Shown: positions 11,369 to 27,010, numbered from the stretch's first letter. The stretch is DNA of 64,000 bases from Mangifera indica (GCF_011075055.1 NW_025401101.1:186001-250000), one strand, 5' to 3'. The notes: generated by a model not told the origin, from the letters alone. Translations and numbers: made by a program.

Positions 11369-12575
11369 CTCACAGATGTATATTTAGTTAGCTCATTATT
11401 TATTTATCGTTCTCCATATGTTTGTATGTATATATTTATTGTATGTGCGTATGTGTATGATGTATTTTATCTGTCATTATATATAGATATGTATTTGATT
11501 TCATTTTATATGTGATTTGAGTGATGTTACTATCCAACAATAATTGAAAAATTCTTCAAAAATTTAGATAATACAAGTAGAAATATCGTAAAACGATGAA
11601 ATTCGAAAAAATAAAACTAAAAATCGAATTCTAAAAGTTGAAATACCCTAGAATGACAACAATCGAAAAATTCTTCAAAAATCTAAAAAATAAGAGTCGA
11701 TATATTGTAAAACGATAAAATTTGAAAAAGCTAAACCGAAATTTGAATTCTAAAAGTTGAAATACCTTAGAATGGCAATAATTAAAAAATTGTTTGAAAA
11801 TCTGAAAAATATAAGTTGATATATCGTAAAACAATGGAATTCAAAAAGACAAAACTGAAATTCGAATTCTTAAAGTTGAAATACCCTAGAATGACAACAA
11901 TCAAAAAATTATTCAAAAATCTGAAAAATACAAGTCGATATATCATAAAACGGTGAAATTTAAAAAAACAAAACTGAAATTCTAATTCTAAAAGTTGAAA
12001 TACCCTAGAATGACAATAATCGAAAAATTCTTGAAAAATTTAAAAAATACAAGTCGATATATCATAAAACGATGAAATTCAAAAAAACGAAACTGAAATT
12101 CGAATTCTAAAAGTTGAAATACCTTAGAATGACAATAATTGAAAAATTCTTTGAAAATTTGAAAAATAGAAGTTGATATATCGTAAAACGGTGAAATTTG
12201 AAAAAACGGAACTAAAATTCGAATTCTAAAAGTTTAAATACCCTAGAATGGTAGTAATTGAAAAATTCTTCGAAAATCTGAAAAATACAAGTCGATATAT
12301 CGTAAAACGATGAAATTCAAAAAAACAGAACTGAAATTCGAATTCTAAAAGTTAAAATACCCTAAAATGGCAACAATAAAAAAATTCTTCAAAAATCTAA
12401 AAATACGAGTCGATGTATCGTAAAACGGTGAAATTCAAAAAAATGGAATTGAAATTCGAATTCTAAAAGTTGAAATACCCTAGAATGGCAACAATCGAAA
12501 AATTCTACGAAAATCTAAAAAATACGAGTCGATATATCATAAAACAGTAAAATTTGAAAAGACTGAACTAAAATT

Positions 12576-15150
12576 TGAATTCTAAAAGTTGAAATACTCT
12601 AGAATGACAATAATCAAAAAATTCTTTCGAAAATTTGAAAAATATAAGTCGATATATCTTAAAACGGTTAAATTCGAAAAAACTGAACTGAAATTTGAAT
12701 TTTTAAAGTTGAAATACTTTAGAATGGGAACAATAAAAAAATTATTCAAAAATCTGAAAAATACGAGTCGATATATCGTAAAACGGTAAAATTCAAAAAA
12801 ACAGAATTGAAATTCGAATTCTAAAAGTTGAAATACCCTAGAATGGCAATAATCAAAAAATTCTTCGAAAATCTGAAAAATGCGAGTCGATATATCGTAA
12901 AACGGTGAAATTCGAAAAAACAAAACTAAAATTCGAATTCTAAAAGTTGAAATACCCTAAAATGACAACAATCGAAAAATTCTTCGAAAATCTAAAAAAT
13001 AAGAGTCGATATATCGTAAAACGGTAAAATTTGAAAAAACTGAACTAAAATTTGAATTCTAAGAGTTGAAATACCTTAGAATGGCAACAATCGAAAAATT
13101 ATTCGAAAATCTGAAAAATATAAGTCGATATATCATAAAACGGTGGAATTCGAAAAAACAAAACTGAAATTCGAATTCTAAAAGTTGAAATACCCTAGAA
13201 TGGCAACAATCGAAAAATTCTTCGAAAATCTAAAAAATGCGAGTCAATATATCGTAAAACAGTAAAATTTGAAAAGACTGAATTGAAATTTGAATTCTAA
13301 AAGTTGAAATACCCAGGAATGTCAATAATCGAAAAATTCTTTCGAAAATCTGAAAAATATAAGTTGATATATCGTAAAACGATAAAATTCGAAAAAACTG
13401 AACTGAAATTCAAATTTTTAAAGTGGAAATACCTTAGAATGGGAACAATCGAAAAATTATTCAAAAATCTGAAAAATACAAGTCGATATATCGTAAAACG
13501 GTAAAATTCAAAAAAACAGAAATGAAATTCGAATTCTAAAAGTTGAAATACCCTAGAATGACAATAATCAAAAAATTCTTCGAAAATCTGAAAAATGCGA
13601 GTCGATATATCGTAAAACGGTGAAATTCGAAAAAACAAAACTAAAATTCGAATTCTAAAAGTTGAAATACCCTAGAATGACAACAATCAAAAAATTCTTC
13701 GAAAATCTAAAAAATAAGAGTCGATATATCGTAAAACGGTAAAATTTGAAAAAACTGAACTAAAATTTGAATTCTAAAAGTTGAAATACCTTAGAATGGC
13801 AACAATCGAAAAATTATTCGAAAATCTGAAAAATATAAGTCGATATATTGTAAAACGGTGGAATTCGAAAAAACAAAACTGAAATTCGAATTCTAAAAGT
13901 TGAAATACCCTAGAATGGCAACAATCGAAAAATTCTTCGAAAATCTAAAAAATGCTAGTCAATATATCGTAAAACAGTAAAATTTGAAAAGACTGAATTG
14001 AAATTTGAATTCTAAAAGTTGAAATACCTAGGAATGTCAATAATCGAAAAATTCTTTCGAAAATCTAAAAAATATAAGTCGATATATCGTAAATCGATGA
14101 AATTCGAAAAAACTGAATTGAAATTTGAATTTTTAAAGTGGAAATACCTTAGAATGGGAACAATCGAAAAATTGTTCAAAAATCTGAAAAATACGAGTCG
14201 ATATATTGTAAAACAGTAAAATTCGTAAAAACGGAACTGAAATTCGAATTCTAAAAGTTGAAATACCCTAGAATGACAATAATCGAAAAATTCTTCGAAA
14301 ATCTGAAAAATACGAGTCGATATATCATAAACCGGTGATATTCGAAAAAACAAAACAAAAATTCGAATTATAAAAGTTGAAATACCCTAGAATGACAACA
14401 ATCGAAAAATTCTTCGAAAATCTAAAAAATAAGAGTCGATATATCGTAAAACGGTAAAATTTGAAAAAACTGAACTAAAATTTGAATTCTAAAAGTTGAA
14501 ATACCTTAGAATGGCAACAATCGAAAAATTATTCGAAAACTGAAAAATATAAGTCGATATATCGTAAAACGATGGAATTCGAAAAAACAAAACTGAAATT
14601 CGAATTCTAAAAGTTGAAATACCCTAGAATGGCAACAATCGAAAAATTCTTCGAAAATCTAAAAAATGCGAGTCAATATATCGTAAAACAGTAAAATTTG
14701 AAAAGACTGAATTGAAATTTGAATTCTAAAAGTTGAAATACCCAGGAATGTCAATAATCAAAAAATTCTTTCGAAAATCTGAAAAATATAAGTCGATATA
14801 TCGTAAAACGATGAAATTCAAAAAAACTGAACTGAAATTCGAATTTTTAAAATGGAAATACCTTAGAATGGGAACAATCGAAAAATTATTCAAAAATCTG
14901 AAAAATACGAGTCGATATATTGTAAAACAGTAAAATTCGAAAAAACGGAACTGAAATTCGAATTCTAAAAGTTGAAATACCCTAGAATGACAATAATCGA
15001 AAAATTTTTCGAAAATCTGAAAAATACGAGTCGATATATCATAAACCGGTGATATTCGAAAAAACAAAACAAAAATTCGAATTCTAAAAGTTGAAATACC
15101 CTAGAATGACAACAATCGAAAAATTCTTCGAAAATCTAAAAAATAAGAAT
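12576..15150 (+). repeat. 715-bp higher-order repeat (six monomers)
   Basis: The same variant monomer, containing TTCTTTCGAAAATCTGAAAA-type sequence, recurs at about 12582, 13297, 14012 and 14726, spacings of 715, 715 and 714 bp, i.e. six 119-bp units. Corresponding monomers in successive periods resemble each other more than their neighbours do, which is the definition of a higher-order repeat. Confidence 0.85.
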
Positions 15151-15791
15151 CGATATATCATAAAACGGTGAAATTCGAAAAAACGGAACTGAAATTCAAA
15201 TTCTAAAAGTTGAAATACCCTAGAATGGCAATAATCGAAAAATTCTTCGAAAATTTAAAAAATACGAGTCGATATATCGTAAAACGGTGAAATTTGAAAA
15301 AACGAAACTACAATTCGAATTCTAAAAGTTGAAATACCCTAGAATGGCAATAATTGAAAAATTCTTTGAAAATTTGAAAAATACGAGTCGATATATCATA
15401 AAACGGTGAAATTCGAAAAAACGGAACTAAAATTCGAATTCTAAAAGTTGAAATACTCTAGAATGGTAGTAATCGAAAAATTCTTCGAAAATCTGAAAAA
15501 TGCAAGTCGATATATCGTAAAACGGTGAAATTCGAAAAAACAGAACTAAAATTCGAATTCTAAAAGTACAAATACCCTAGAACAGTAACAATCGAAAATT
15601 TCTTCAGAAATCTGAAAAATACGAGTCGATGTATCGTAAAAGGGTGAAATTCAAAAAAATGGAACTAAAATTCAAATTCTAAAAGTTGTAATACCCTAGA
15701 ATGATAACAATCGAAAAATTCTTCGAAAATCTAAAAAATACGAGTCGATATATCGTAAAACAGTAAAATTTGAAAAGACTGAACTGAAATT

Positions 15792-18700
15792 TGAATTCTA
15801 AAAGTTGAAATACCCTAGAATGGCAATAATCGAAAAATTCTTTCGAAAATTTGAAAAATATAAGTCGATATATTGTAAAACGGTGAAATTCGAAAAAACT
15901 GAACTAAAATTCGAATTTTTAAAGTTGAAATACCTTAGAATGGGAACAATCAAAAAATTGTTCAAAAATTTGAAAAACACGAGCCGATATATCGTAAAAC
16001 GTAAAATTCATAAAAACGAAACTGAAATTCGAATTCTAAAAGTTGAAATACCCTAGAATGGTAATAGTCAAAAAATTCTTCGAAAATCTGAAAAATATGA
16101 GTCGATATATCGTAAAACGGTGAAATTCAAAAAAACGGAACTGAAATTCGAATTCTAAAAGTTGAAATACCCTAGAATGGATGTAATCAAAAAATTCTTC
16201 GAAAATCTGAAAAATATGAGTCGATATATCGTAAAATGGTGAAATGCGAAAAAACGGAACTGAAATTCGAATTCTAAAAGTTGAAATACCCTAGAATGGT
16301 AATAATCGAAAAATTCTTCGAAAATCTGTAAAATACGAGTCGATATATCATAAAATGGTGAAATTCGAAAAAACGAAACTGAAATTCGAATTTTTAAAGT
16401 GGAAATACCTTAGAATGGGAACAATCGAAAAATTGTTCAAAAATCTGAAAAATACGAGTCGATATATCGTAAAACAGTAAAATTCGAAAAAACGGAACTG
16501 AAATTCGAATTCTAAAAGTTGAAATACCCTAGAATGGCAATAATCGAAAAATTCTTCGAAAATCTGAAAAATACGAGTCGATATATCATAAAACGGTGAA
16601 ATTCAAAAAAACAAAGCTAAAATTCGAATTCTAAAAGTTGAAATACTCTAGAATAACAACAATCGAAAAATTCTTCGAAAATCTAAAAAATAAGAGTCGA
16701 TATATCGTAGAACGGTGAAATTCGAATTCTAAAAGTTGAAATACCCTAGAATGACAATAATCAAAAAATTCTTCGAAAATTTGAAAAATACGAGTCGATA
16801 TATCGTAAAACGGTGAAATTCAAAAAAACAGAACTAAAATTCGAATTGTAAAAGTGAAAATACCCTAGAACGGCAACAATCGAAAAATTCTTCAGAAATC
16901 TGAAAAATACGATTCGATGTATCGTAAAAGGGTGAAATTCGAAAAAATGGAACTGAAATTCGAATTCTAAAAGTTGAAATACCCTAGAATGTCAACAATC
17001 AAAAAATTCTTCAAAAATCTGAAAAATACGAGTCAATATATCGTAAAACAGTAAAATTTGAAAAGACTGAACTGAAATTTGAATTCTAAAAGTTGAAATA
17101 CCCTAGAATGGCAATAATCGAAAAATTCTTTCGAAAATTTGAAAAATATAAGTCGATATATTGTAAAACGGTAAAATTCGAAAAAACTGAACTAAAATTC
17201 GAATTTTTAAAGTTGAAATACCTTTGAATGGGAACAATCGAAAAATTGTTCAAAAATTTGAAAAACACGAGCCGATATATCGTAAAACGTAAAACTCATA
17301 AAAACGGAACTGAAATTCGAATTCTAAAAGTTGAAATACCCTAGAATGGTAATAATAAAAAAATTCTTCGAAAATCTGAAAAATATGAGTCGATATATCG
17401 TAAAACGGTGAAATTCAAAAAAACGGAACTGAAATTCGAATTCTAAAAGTTGAAATACCCTAGAATGGATGTAATCAAAAAATTCTTCGAAAATCTGAAA
17501 AATATGGGCCGATATATCGTAAAATGGTGAAATGCGAAAAAACGGAACTGAAATTCGAATTCTAAAAGTTGAAATACCCTAGAATGGTAATAATCGAAAA
17601 ATTCTTCGAAAATCTGAAAAATATGAGTTGATATATCGTAAAATGGTGAAATGCGAAAAAACGGAACTGAAATTCGAATTCTAAAAGTTGAAATACCCTA
17701 GAATGGTAATAATCGAAAAATTCTTCGAAAATCTGAAAAATACGAGTCGATATATCATAAAATGGTGAAATTCGAAAAAACGAAATTGAAATTCGAATTT
17801 TTAAAGTGGAAATACCTTAGAATGGGAACAATCGAAAAATTGTTCAAACATCTGAAGAACACGAGCCGATATATCGTAAAACGTAAAATTCAAAAAAACT
17901 GAACTAAAATTCGAATTTTTAAAGTGGAAATACCTTAGAATGGGAACAATAGAAAAATTGTTCAAAAATCTGAAAAATACGAGTCGATATATCGTAGAAC
18001 AGTAAAATTCGAAAAAACGGAACTGAAATTCGAATTCTAAAAGTTGAAATACCCTAGAATGGCAATAATCGAAAAATTCTTCGAAAATCTGAAAAATACG
18101 AGTCGATATATCATAAAACGGTGAAATTCAAAAAAACAAAGCTAAAATTCGAATTCTAAAAGTTGAAATACCCTACAATAACAACAATCGAAAAATTCTT
18201 CGAAAATATAAAAAATAAGAGTCGATATATCGTAAAACGGTGAAATTCGAATTCTAAAAGTTGAAATACCCTAGAAGGACAATAATCAAAAAATTCTTCG
18301 AAAATTTGAAAAATACGAGTCGATATATCGTAAAACGGTGAAATTCAAAAAAACAGAACTAAATTTCGAATTCTAAAAGTTAAAATACCCTAGAACGGCA
18401 ACAATCGAAAAATTCTTCAGAAATCTGAAAAATACGATTCGATGTATCGTAAAAGGGTGAAATTCGAAAAAATGGAACTGAAATTCGAATTCTAAAAGTT
18501 GAAATACCCTAGATTGTCAACAATCGAAAAATTCTTCAAAAATCTGAAAAATACGAGTCAATATATCGTAAAACAGTAAAATTTGAAAAGACTGAACTGA
18601 AATTTGAATTCTAAAAGTTGAAATACCCTAGAATGGGAACAATAGAAAAATTGTTCAAAAATCTGAAAAATACGAGTCGATATATCGTAAAACAGTAAAA

Positions 18701-20226
18701 TTCGAAAAAACGGAACTGAAATTCGAATTCTAAAAGTTGAAATACCCTAGAATGACAATAATCGAAAAATTCTTCGAAAATCTGAAAAATACGAGTCGAT
18801 ATATCATAAAACGGTGAAATTCAAAAAAAAAAAGCTAAAATTCGAATTCTAAAAGTTGAAATACCCTACAATAACAACAATCGAAAAATTCTTCCAAAAT
18901 CTAAAAAATAAGAGTCGATATATCGTAAAACGGTGAAATTCGAATTCTAAAAGTTGAAATACCCTAGAATGACAATAATCAAAAAATTCTTCGAAAATTT
19001 GAAAAATACGAGTCGATATATCGTAGAACGGTGAAATTCAAAAAAACAGAACTAAAATTCGAATTCTAAAAGTTAAAATACCCTAGAACGGCAACAACCG
19101 AAAAATTTTTCAGAAATCTGAAAAATACGATTCGATGTATCGTAAAAGGGTGAAATTCGAAAAAATGGAACTGAAATTCGAATTCTAAAAGTTGAAATAC
19201 CCTTGAATGGTTATAATCGAAAAATTCTTCGAAAATCTGAAAAATACGAGTCGATATATCATAAAATGGTGTAATTCGAAAAAACGGAACTGAAATCGAA
19301 TTCTAAAAGTTGAAATACCCTAGAATAGTAATAATCGAAAAATTCTTCGAAAATCTGAAAAATACAGTTCGATATATCATAAAATGGTGAAATTCGAAAA
19401 AACGGAACTGAAATTCGAATTTTTAAAATGGAAATACCTTAGAATGGTAACAATCGAAAAATTGTTCAAACATCTGAAGAACACGAGCCGATATATCGTA
19501 AAACGTAAAATTCGAAAAAACTGAACAAAAATTCGAATTTTTAAAGTGGAAATACCTTAGAATGGGAACAATAGAAAAATTGTTCAAAAATCTGAAAAAT
19601 ACGAGTCGATATATCGTAAAACAGTAAAATTCGAAAAAACGGAACTGAAATTCGAATTCTAAAAGTTGAAATACCGTAGATTGGCAATAATCGAAAAATT
19701 CTTCGAAAATCTGAAAAATACGAGTCGATATATCATAAAACGGTGAAATTCAAAAAAACAAAGCTAAAATTCGAATTCTAAAAATTGAAATACCCTACAA
19801 TAACAACAATCGAAAAATTCTTCGAAAATCTAAAAAATAAGAGTCGATATATCGTAAAACGGTGAAATTCGAATTCTAAAAGTTGAAATACCCTAGAATG
19901 ACAATAATAAAAAAATTCTTCGAAAATTTGAAAAATACGAGTCGATATATCGTAGAACGGTGAAATTCAAAAAAACAGAACTAAAATTCGAATTCTAAAA
20001 GTTAAAATACCCTAGAACGGTAACAATCGAAAAATTCTTCAGAAATCTGAAAAATACGATTCGATGTATCGTAAAAGGGTGAAATTCGAAAAAATGGAAC
20101 TGAAATTCGAATTCTAAAAGTTGAAATACCCTAGAATGTCAACAATCGAAAAATTCTTCAAAAATCTGAAAAATACGAGTCAATATATCGTAAAACAGTA
20201 AAATTTGAAAAGACTGAACTGAAATT
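15792..20226 (+). repeat. Mosaic of 1,288-bp periods and rearranged monomers
   Basis: The marker monomer recurs at about 15798 and 17086 (1,288 bp apart) and next at 20233, a gap of 3,147 bp that is not a multiple of the period. Partial blocks within the gap, such as the runs starting near 17880, 18640 and 19560, repeat parts of the eleven-monomer order. This looks like unequal exchange within the array. Confidence 0.7.
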
Positions 20227-23200
20227 TGAATTCTAAAAGTTGAAATACCCTAGAATGGCAATAATCGAAAAATTCTTTCGAAAATTTGAAAAATATAAGT
20301 CCATATATCGTAAAACGGTAAAATTCGAAAAAACTGAACTGAAATTCGAATTTTTAAAGTTGAAATACCTTAGAATGGGAACGATTGAAAAATTGTTCAA
20401 AAATCTGAAAAACACGAGCCGATATATCGTAAAACGTAAAATTCAAAAAAACGGAACTGAAATTCGAATTCTAAAAGTTGAAATACCCTAGAATGGTAAT
20501 AATCGAAAAATTCTTCGAAAATCTGAAAAATATGAGTCGATATATCGTAAAACAGTGAAATTCGAAAAAACGGAACTGAAATCGAATTCTAAAAGTTGAA
20601 ATACCCTAGAATAGTAATAATCGAAAAATTCTTCGAAAATCTGGAAAATACAGTTCGATATATCATAAAATGGTGAAATTCGAAAAAACGGAACTGAAAT
20701 TCGAATTTTTAAAGTGGAAATACCTTAGAATGGTAACAATCAAAAATTGTTCAAACATCTGAAGAACACGAGCCGATATATCGTAAAACGTAAAATTCGA
20801 AAAAACTGAACAAAAATTCGAATGTTTAAAGTGGAAATACCTTAGAATGGGAACAATAGAAAAATTGTTCAAAAATCTGAAAAATACGAGTCGATATATC
20901 GTAAAACAGTAAAATTCGAAAAAACGGAACTGAAATTCGAATTCTAAAAGTTGAAATCCCCCAGAATGGCAATAATCGAAAAATTCTTCGAAAATCTGAA
21001 AAATACGAGTCGATATATCATAAAACGGTGAAATTCAAAAAAACAAAGCTAAAATTCGAATTCTAAAAGTTGAAATACCCTACAATAACAACAATCGAAA
21101 AATTCTTCGAAAATCTAAAAAATAAGAGTCGATATATCGTAAAACGGTGAAATTCGAATTCTAAAAGTTGAAATACCCTAGAATGACAATAATCAAAAAA
21201 TTCTTCGAAAATTTGAAAAATACGAGTCGATATATCGTAGAACGGTGAAATTAAAAAAAACAGAACTAAAATTCGAATTCTAAAAGTTAAAATACCCTAG
21301 AACGGCAACAATCGAAAAATTCTTCAGAAATCTGAAAAATACGATTCGATGTATCGTAAAAGGGTGAAATTCGAAAAAAATGGAACTGAAATTCGAATTC
21401 TAAAAGTTGAAATACCCTAGAATGTCAACAATCGAAAAATTCTTCAAAAATCTGAAAAATACGAGTCAATATATCGTAAAACAGTAAAATTTGAAAAGAC
21501 TGAACTGAAATTTGAATTCTAAAAGTTGAAATACCCTAGAATGGCAATAATCGAAAAATTCTTTCGAAAATTTGAAAAATATAAGTCCATATATCGTAAA
21601 ACGGTAAAATTCGAAAAAACTGAACTGAAATTCGAATTTTTAAAGTTGAAATACCTTAGAATGGGAACGATTGAAAAATTGTTCAAAAATCTGAAAAACA
21701 CGAGCCGATATATCGTAAAACGTAAAATTCAAAAAAACGGAACTGAAATTCGAATTCTAAAAGTTGAAATACCCTAGAATGGTAATAATCGAAAAATTCT
21801 TCGAAAATCTGAAAAATATGAGTCGATATATCATAAAATGGTGTAATTCGAAAAAACGGAACTGAAATCGAATTCTAAAAGTTGAAATACCCTAGAATAG
21901 TAATAATCGAAAAATTCTTCGAAAATCTGAAAAATACAGTTCGATATATCATAAAATGGTGAAATTCGAAAAAACGGAACTGAAATTCGAATTTTTAAAA
22001 TGGAAATACCTTAGAATGGTAACAATCGAAAAATTGTTCAAACATCTGAAGAACACGAGCCGATATATCGTAAAACGTAAAATTCGAAAAAACTGAACAA
22101 AAATTCGAATTTTTAAAGTGGAAATACCTTAGAATGGGAACAATAGAAAAATTGTTCAAAAATCTGAAAAATACGAGTCGATATATCGTAAAACAGTAAA
22201 ATTCGAAAAAACGGAACTGAAATTCGAATTCTAAAAGTTGAAATACCGTAGATTGGCAATAATCGAAAAATTCTTCGAAAATCTGAAAAATACGAGTCGA
22301 TATATCATAAAACGGTGAAATTCAAAAAAACAAAGCTAAAATTCGAATTCTAAAATTGAAATACCCTACAATAACAACAATCGAAAAATTCTTCGAAAAT
22401 CTAAAAAATAAGAGTCGATATATCGTAAAACGGTGAAATTCGAATTCTAAAAGTTGAAATACCCTAGAATGACAATAATAAAAAAATTCTTCGAAAATTT
22501 GAAAAATACGAGTCGATATATCGTAGAACGGTGAAATTCAAAAAAAAGAACTAAAATTCGAATTCTAAAAGTTAAAATACCCTAGAACGGTAACAATCGA
22601 AAAATTCTTCAGAAATCTGAAAAATACGATTCGATGTATCGTAAAAGGGTGAAATTCGAAAAAATGGAACTGAAATTCGAATTCTAAAAGTTGAAATACC
22701 CTAGAATGTCAACAATCGAAAAATTCTTCAAAAATCTGAAAAATACGAGTCAATATATCGTAAAACAGTAAAATTTGAAAAGACTGAACTGAAATTTGAA
22801 TTCTAAAAGTTGAAATACCCTAGAATGGCAATAATCGAAAAATTCTTTCGAAAATCTGAAAAATATAAGTCCATATATCGTAAAACGGTAAAATTCGAAA
22901 AAACTGAACTGAAATTCGAATTTTTAAAGTTGAAATACCTTAGAATGGGAACGATTGAAAAATTGTTCAAAAATCTGAAAAACACGAGCCGATATATCGT
23001 AAAACGTAAAATTCAAAAAAACGGAACTGAAATTCGAATTCTAAAAGTTGAAATACCCTAGAATGGTAATAATCGAAAAATTCTTCGAAAATCTGAAAAA
23101 TATGAGTCGATATATCGTAAAACAGTGAAATTCGAAAAAACGGAACTGAAATCGAATTCTAAAAGTTGAAATACCCTAGAATAGTAATAATCGAAAAATT

Positions 23201-26200
23201 CTTCGAAAATCTGGAAAATACAGTTCGATATATAATAAAATGGTGAAATTCGAAAAAACGGAACTGAAATTCGAATTTTTAAAGTGGAAATACCTTAGAA
23301 TGGTAACAATCAAAAAATTGTTCAAACATCTGAAGAACACGAGCCGATATATCGTAAAACGTAAAATTCGAAAAAACTGAACAAAAATTCGAATGTTTAA
23401 AGTGGAAATACCTTAGAATGGGAACAATAGAAAAATTGTTCAAAAATCTGAAAAATACGAGTCGATATATCGTAAAACAGTAAAATTCGAAAAAACGGAA
23501 CTGAAATTCGAATTCTAAAAGTTGAAATCCCCCAGAATGGCAATAATCGAAAAATTCTTCGAAAATCTGAAAAATACGAGTCGATATATCATAAAACGGT
23601 GAAATTCAAAAAAACAAAGCTAAAATTCGAATTCTAAAAGTTGAAATACCCTACAATAACAACAATCGAAAAATTCTTCGAAAATCTAAAAAATAAGAGT
23701 CGATATATCGTAAAACGGTGAAATTCGAATTCTAAAAGTTGAAATACCCTAGAATGACAATAATAAAAAAATTCTTCGAAAATTTGAAAAATACGAGTCG
23801 ATATATCGTAGAACGGTGAAATTAAAAAAAACAGAACTAAAATTCGAATTCTAAAAGTTAAAATACCCTAGAACGGCAACAATCGAAAAATTCTTCAGAA
23901 ATCTGAAAAATACGATTCGATGTATCGTAAAAGGGTGAAATTCGAAAAAATGGAACTGAAATTCGAATTCTAAAAGTTGAAATACCCTAGAATGTCAACA
24001 ATCGAAAAATTCTTCAAAAATCTGAAAAATACGAGTCAATATATCGTAAAACAGTAAAATTTGAAAAGACTGAACTGAAATTTGAATTCTAAAAGTTGAA
24101 ATACCCTAGAATGGCAATAATCGAAAAATTCTTTCGAAAATTTGAAAAATATAAGTCCATATATCGTAAAACGGTAAAATTCGAAAAAACTGAACTGAAA
24201 TTCGAATTTTTAAAGTTGAAATACCTTAGAATGGGAACGATTGAAAAATTGTTCAAAAATCTGAAAAACACGAGCCGATATATCGTAAAACGTAAAATTC
24301 AAAAAAACGGAACTGAAATTCGAATTCTAAAAGTTGAAATACCCTAGAATGGTAATAATCGAAAAATTCTTCGAAAATCTGAAAAATATGAGTCGATATA
24401 TCGTAAAACAGTGAAATTCGAAAAAACGGAACTGAAATCGAATTCTAAAAGTTGAAATACCCTAGAATAGTAATAATCGAAAAATTCTTCGAAAATCTGG
24501 AAAATACAGTTCGATATATCATAAAATGGTGAAATTCGAAAAAATGGAACTGAAATTCGAATTTTTAAAGTGGAAATACCTTAGAATGGTAACAATCAAA
24601 AAATTGTTCAAACATCTGAAGAACACGAGCCGATATATCGTAAAACGTAAAATTCGAAAAAACTGAACAAAAATTCGAATGTTTAAAGTGGAAATACCTT
24701 AGAATGGGAACAATAGAAAAATTGTTCAAAAATCTGAAAAATACGAGTCGATGTATCGTAAAACAGTAAAATTCGAAAAAACGGAACTGAAATTCGAATT
24801 CTAAAAGTTGAAATACCCTAGAATGGCAATAATCGAAAAATTCTTCGAAAATCTGAAAAATACGAGTCGATATATCATAAAACGGTGAAATTCAAAAAAA
24901 CAAAACTAAAATTCGAATTCTAAAAGTTGAAATACCCTACAATAACAACAATCGAAAAATTCTTCGAAAATCTAAAAAGTAAGAGTCGATATATCGTAAA
25001 ACGGTGAAATTCGAATTCTAAAAGTTGAAATACCCTAGAATGACAATAATCAAAAAATTCTTCGAAAATTTGAAAAATACGAGTCGATATATCGTAGAAC
25101 GGTGAAATTCAAAAAAACTGAACTAAAATTCGAATTCTAAAAGTTAAAATACCCTAGAACGGCAACAATCGAAAAATTCTTCAGAAATCTGAAAAATACG
25201 ATTCGATGTATCGTAAAAGGGTGAAATTCGAAAAAATGGAACTGAAATTCGAATTCTAAAAGTTGAAATACCCTAGAATGTCAACAATCGAAAAATTCTT
25301 CAAAAATCTGAAAAATACGAGTCAATATATCGTAAAACAGTAAAATTTGAAAAGACTGAACTGAAATTTGAATTCTAAAAGTTGAAATACCCTAGAATGG
25401 CAATAATCGAAAAATTCTTTCGAAAATTTGAAAAATATAAGTCCATATATCGTAAAACGGTAAAATTCGAAAAAACTGAACTGAAATTCGAATTTTTAAA
25501 GTTGAAATACCTTAGAATGGGAACGATTGAAAAATTGTTCAAAAATCTGAAAAACACGAGCCCATATATCGTAAAACGTAAAATTCAAAAAAACGGAACT
25601 GAAATTCGAATTCTAAAAGTTGAAATACCCTAGAATGGTAATAATCGAAAAATTCTTCGAAAATCTGAAAAATATGAGTCGATATATCGTAAAACAGTGA
25701 AATTCGAAAAAACGGAACTGAAATCGAATTCTAAAAGTTGAAATACCCTAGAATAGTAATAATCGAAAAATTCTTCGAAAATCTGGAAAATATAGTTCGA
25801 TATATCATAAAATGGTGAAATTCGAAAAAACGGAACTGAAATTCGAATTTTTAAAGTGGAAATACCTTAGAATGGTAACAATCGAAAAATTGTTCAAACA
25901 TCTGAAGAACACGAGCCGATATATCGTAAAACGTAAAATTCGAAAAAACTGAACAAAAATTCGAATGTTTAAAGTGGAAATACCTTAGAATGGAAACAAT
26001 AGAAAAATTGTTCAAAAATCTGAAAAATACGAGTCGATATATCGTAAAACAGTAAAATTCGAAAAAACGGAACTGAAATTCGAATTCTAAAAGTTGAAAT
26101 ACCCTAGAATGGCAATAATCGAAAAATTCTTCGAAAATCTGAAAAATACGAGTCGATATATCATAAAACGGTGAAATTCAAAAAAACAAAGCTAAAATTC

Positions 26201-27010
26201 GAATTCTAAAAGTTGAAATACCCTACAATAACAATAATCGAAAAATTCTTCGAAAATCTAAAAAATAAGAGTCGATATATCGTAAAACGGTGAAATTCGA
26301 ATTCTAAAAGTTGAAATACCCTAGAATGACAATAATCAAAAAATTCTTTGAAAATTTGAAAAATACGAGTCGATATATCGTAGAACGGTGAAATTCAAAA
26401 AAACAGAACTAAAATTCGAATTCTAAAAGTTAAAATACCCTAGAACGGCAACAATCGAAAAATTCTTCAGAAATCTGAAAAATACGATTCGATGTATCGT
26501 AAAAGGGTGAAATTCGAAAAAATGGAACTGAAATTCGAATTCTAAAAGTTGAAATACCCTAGAATGTCAACAATCGAAAAATTCTTCAAAAATCTGAAAA
26601 ATACGAGTCAATATATCGTAAAACAGTAAAATTTGGAAAGACTGAACTGAAATTTGAATTCTAAAAGTTGAAATACCCTAGAATGGCAATAATCGAAAAA
26701 TTCTTTCGAAAATTTGAAAAATATAAGTCCATATATCGTAAAACGGTAAAATTCGAAAAAACTGAACTGAAATTCGAATTTTTAAAGTTGAAATACCTTA
26801 GAATGGGAACGATTGAAAAATTGTTCAAAAATCTGAAAAACACGAGCCCATATATCGTAAAACGTAAAATTCAAAAAAACGGAACTGAAATTCGAATTCT
26901 AAAAGTTGAAATACCCTAGAATGGTAATAATCGAAAAATTCTTCGAAAATCTGAAAAATATGAGTTGATATATCGTAAAACAGTGAAATTCGAAAAAACG
27001 GAACTGAAAT
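20227..27010 (+). repeat. 1,286-bp higher-order repeat (eleven monomers)
   Basis: The marker monomer recurs at about 20233, 21519, 22803, 24089, 25375 and 26661, spacings of 1286, 1284, 1286, 1286 and 1286 bp. Counting from 24089 gives eleven distinguishable monomers per period, including one short unit of about 101 bp that lacks the AAAAACGGAACT segment. Successive periods are almost identical, so this zone was homogenised most recently. Confidence 0.9.

Noticed and set aside
12582..26919. Recurring 60-113-residue ORFs on both strands (e.g. at 12582, 20240, 26668)
   Set aside because: They recur with the array period and only reflect a repeat unit low in stops in some frames. The 119-bp unit is not a multiple of three, so no peptide repeat is maintained, and composition is extreme (Phe/Lys/Ile).
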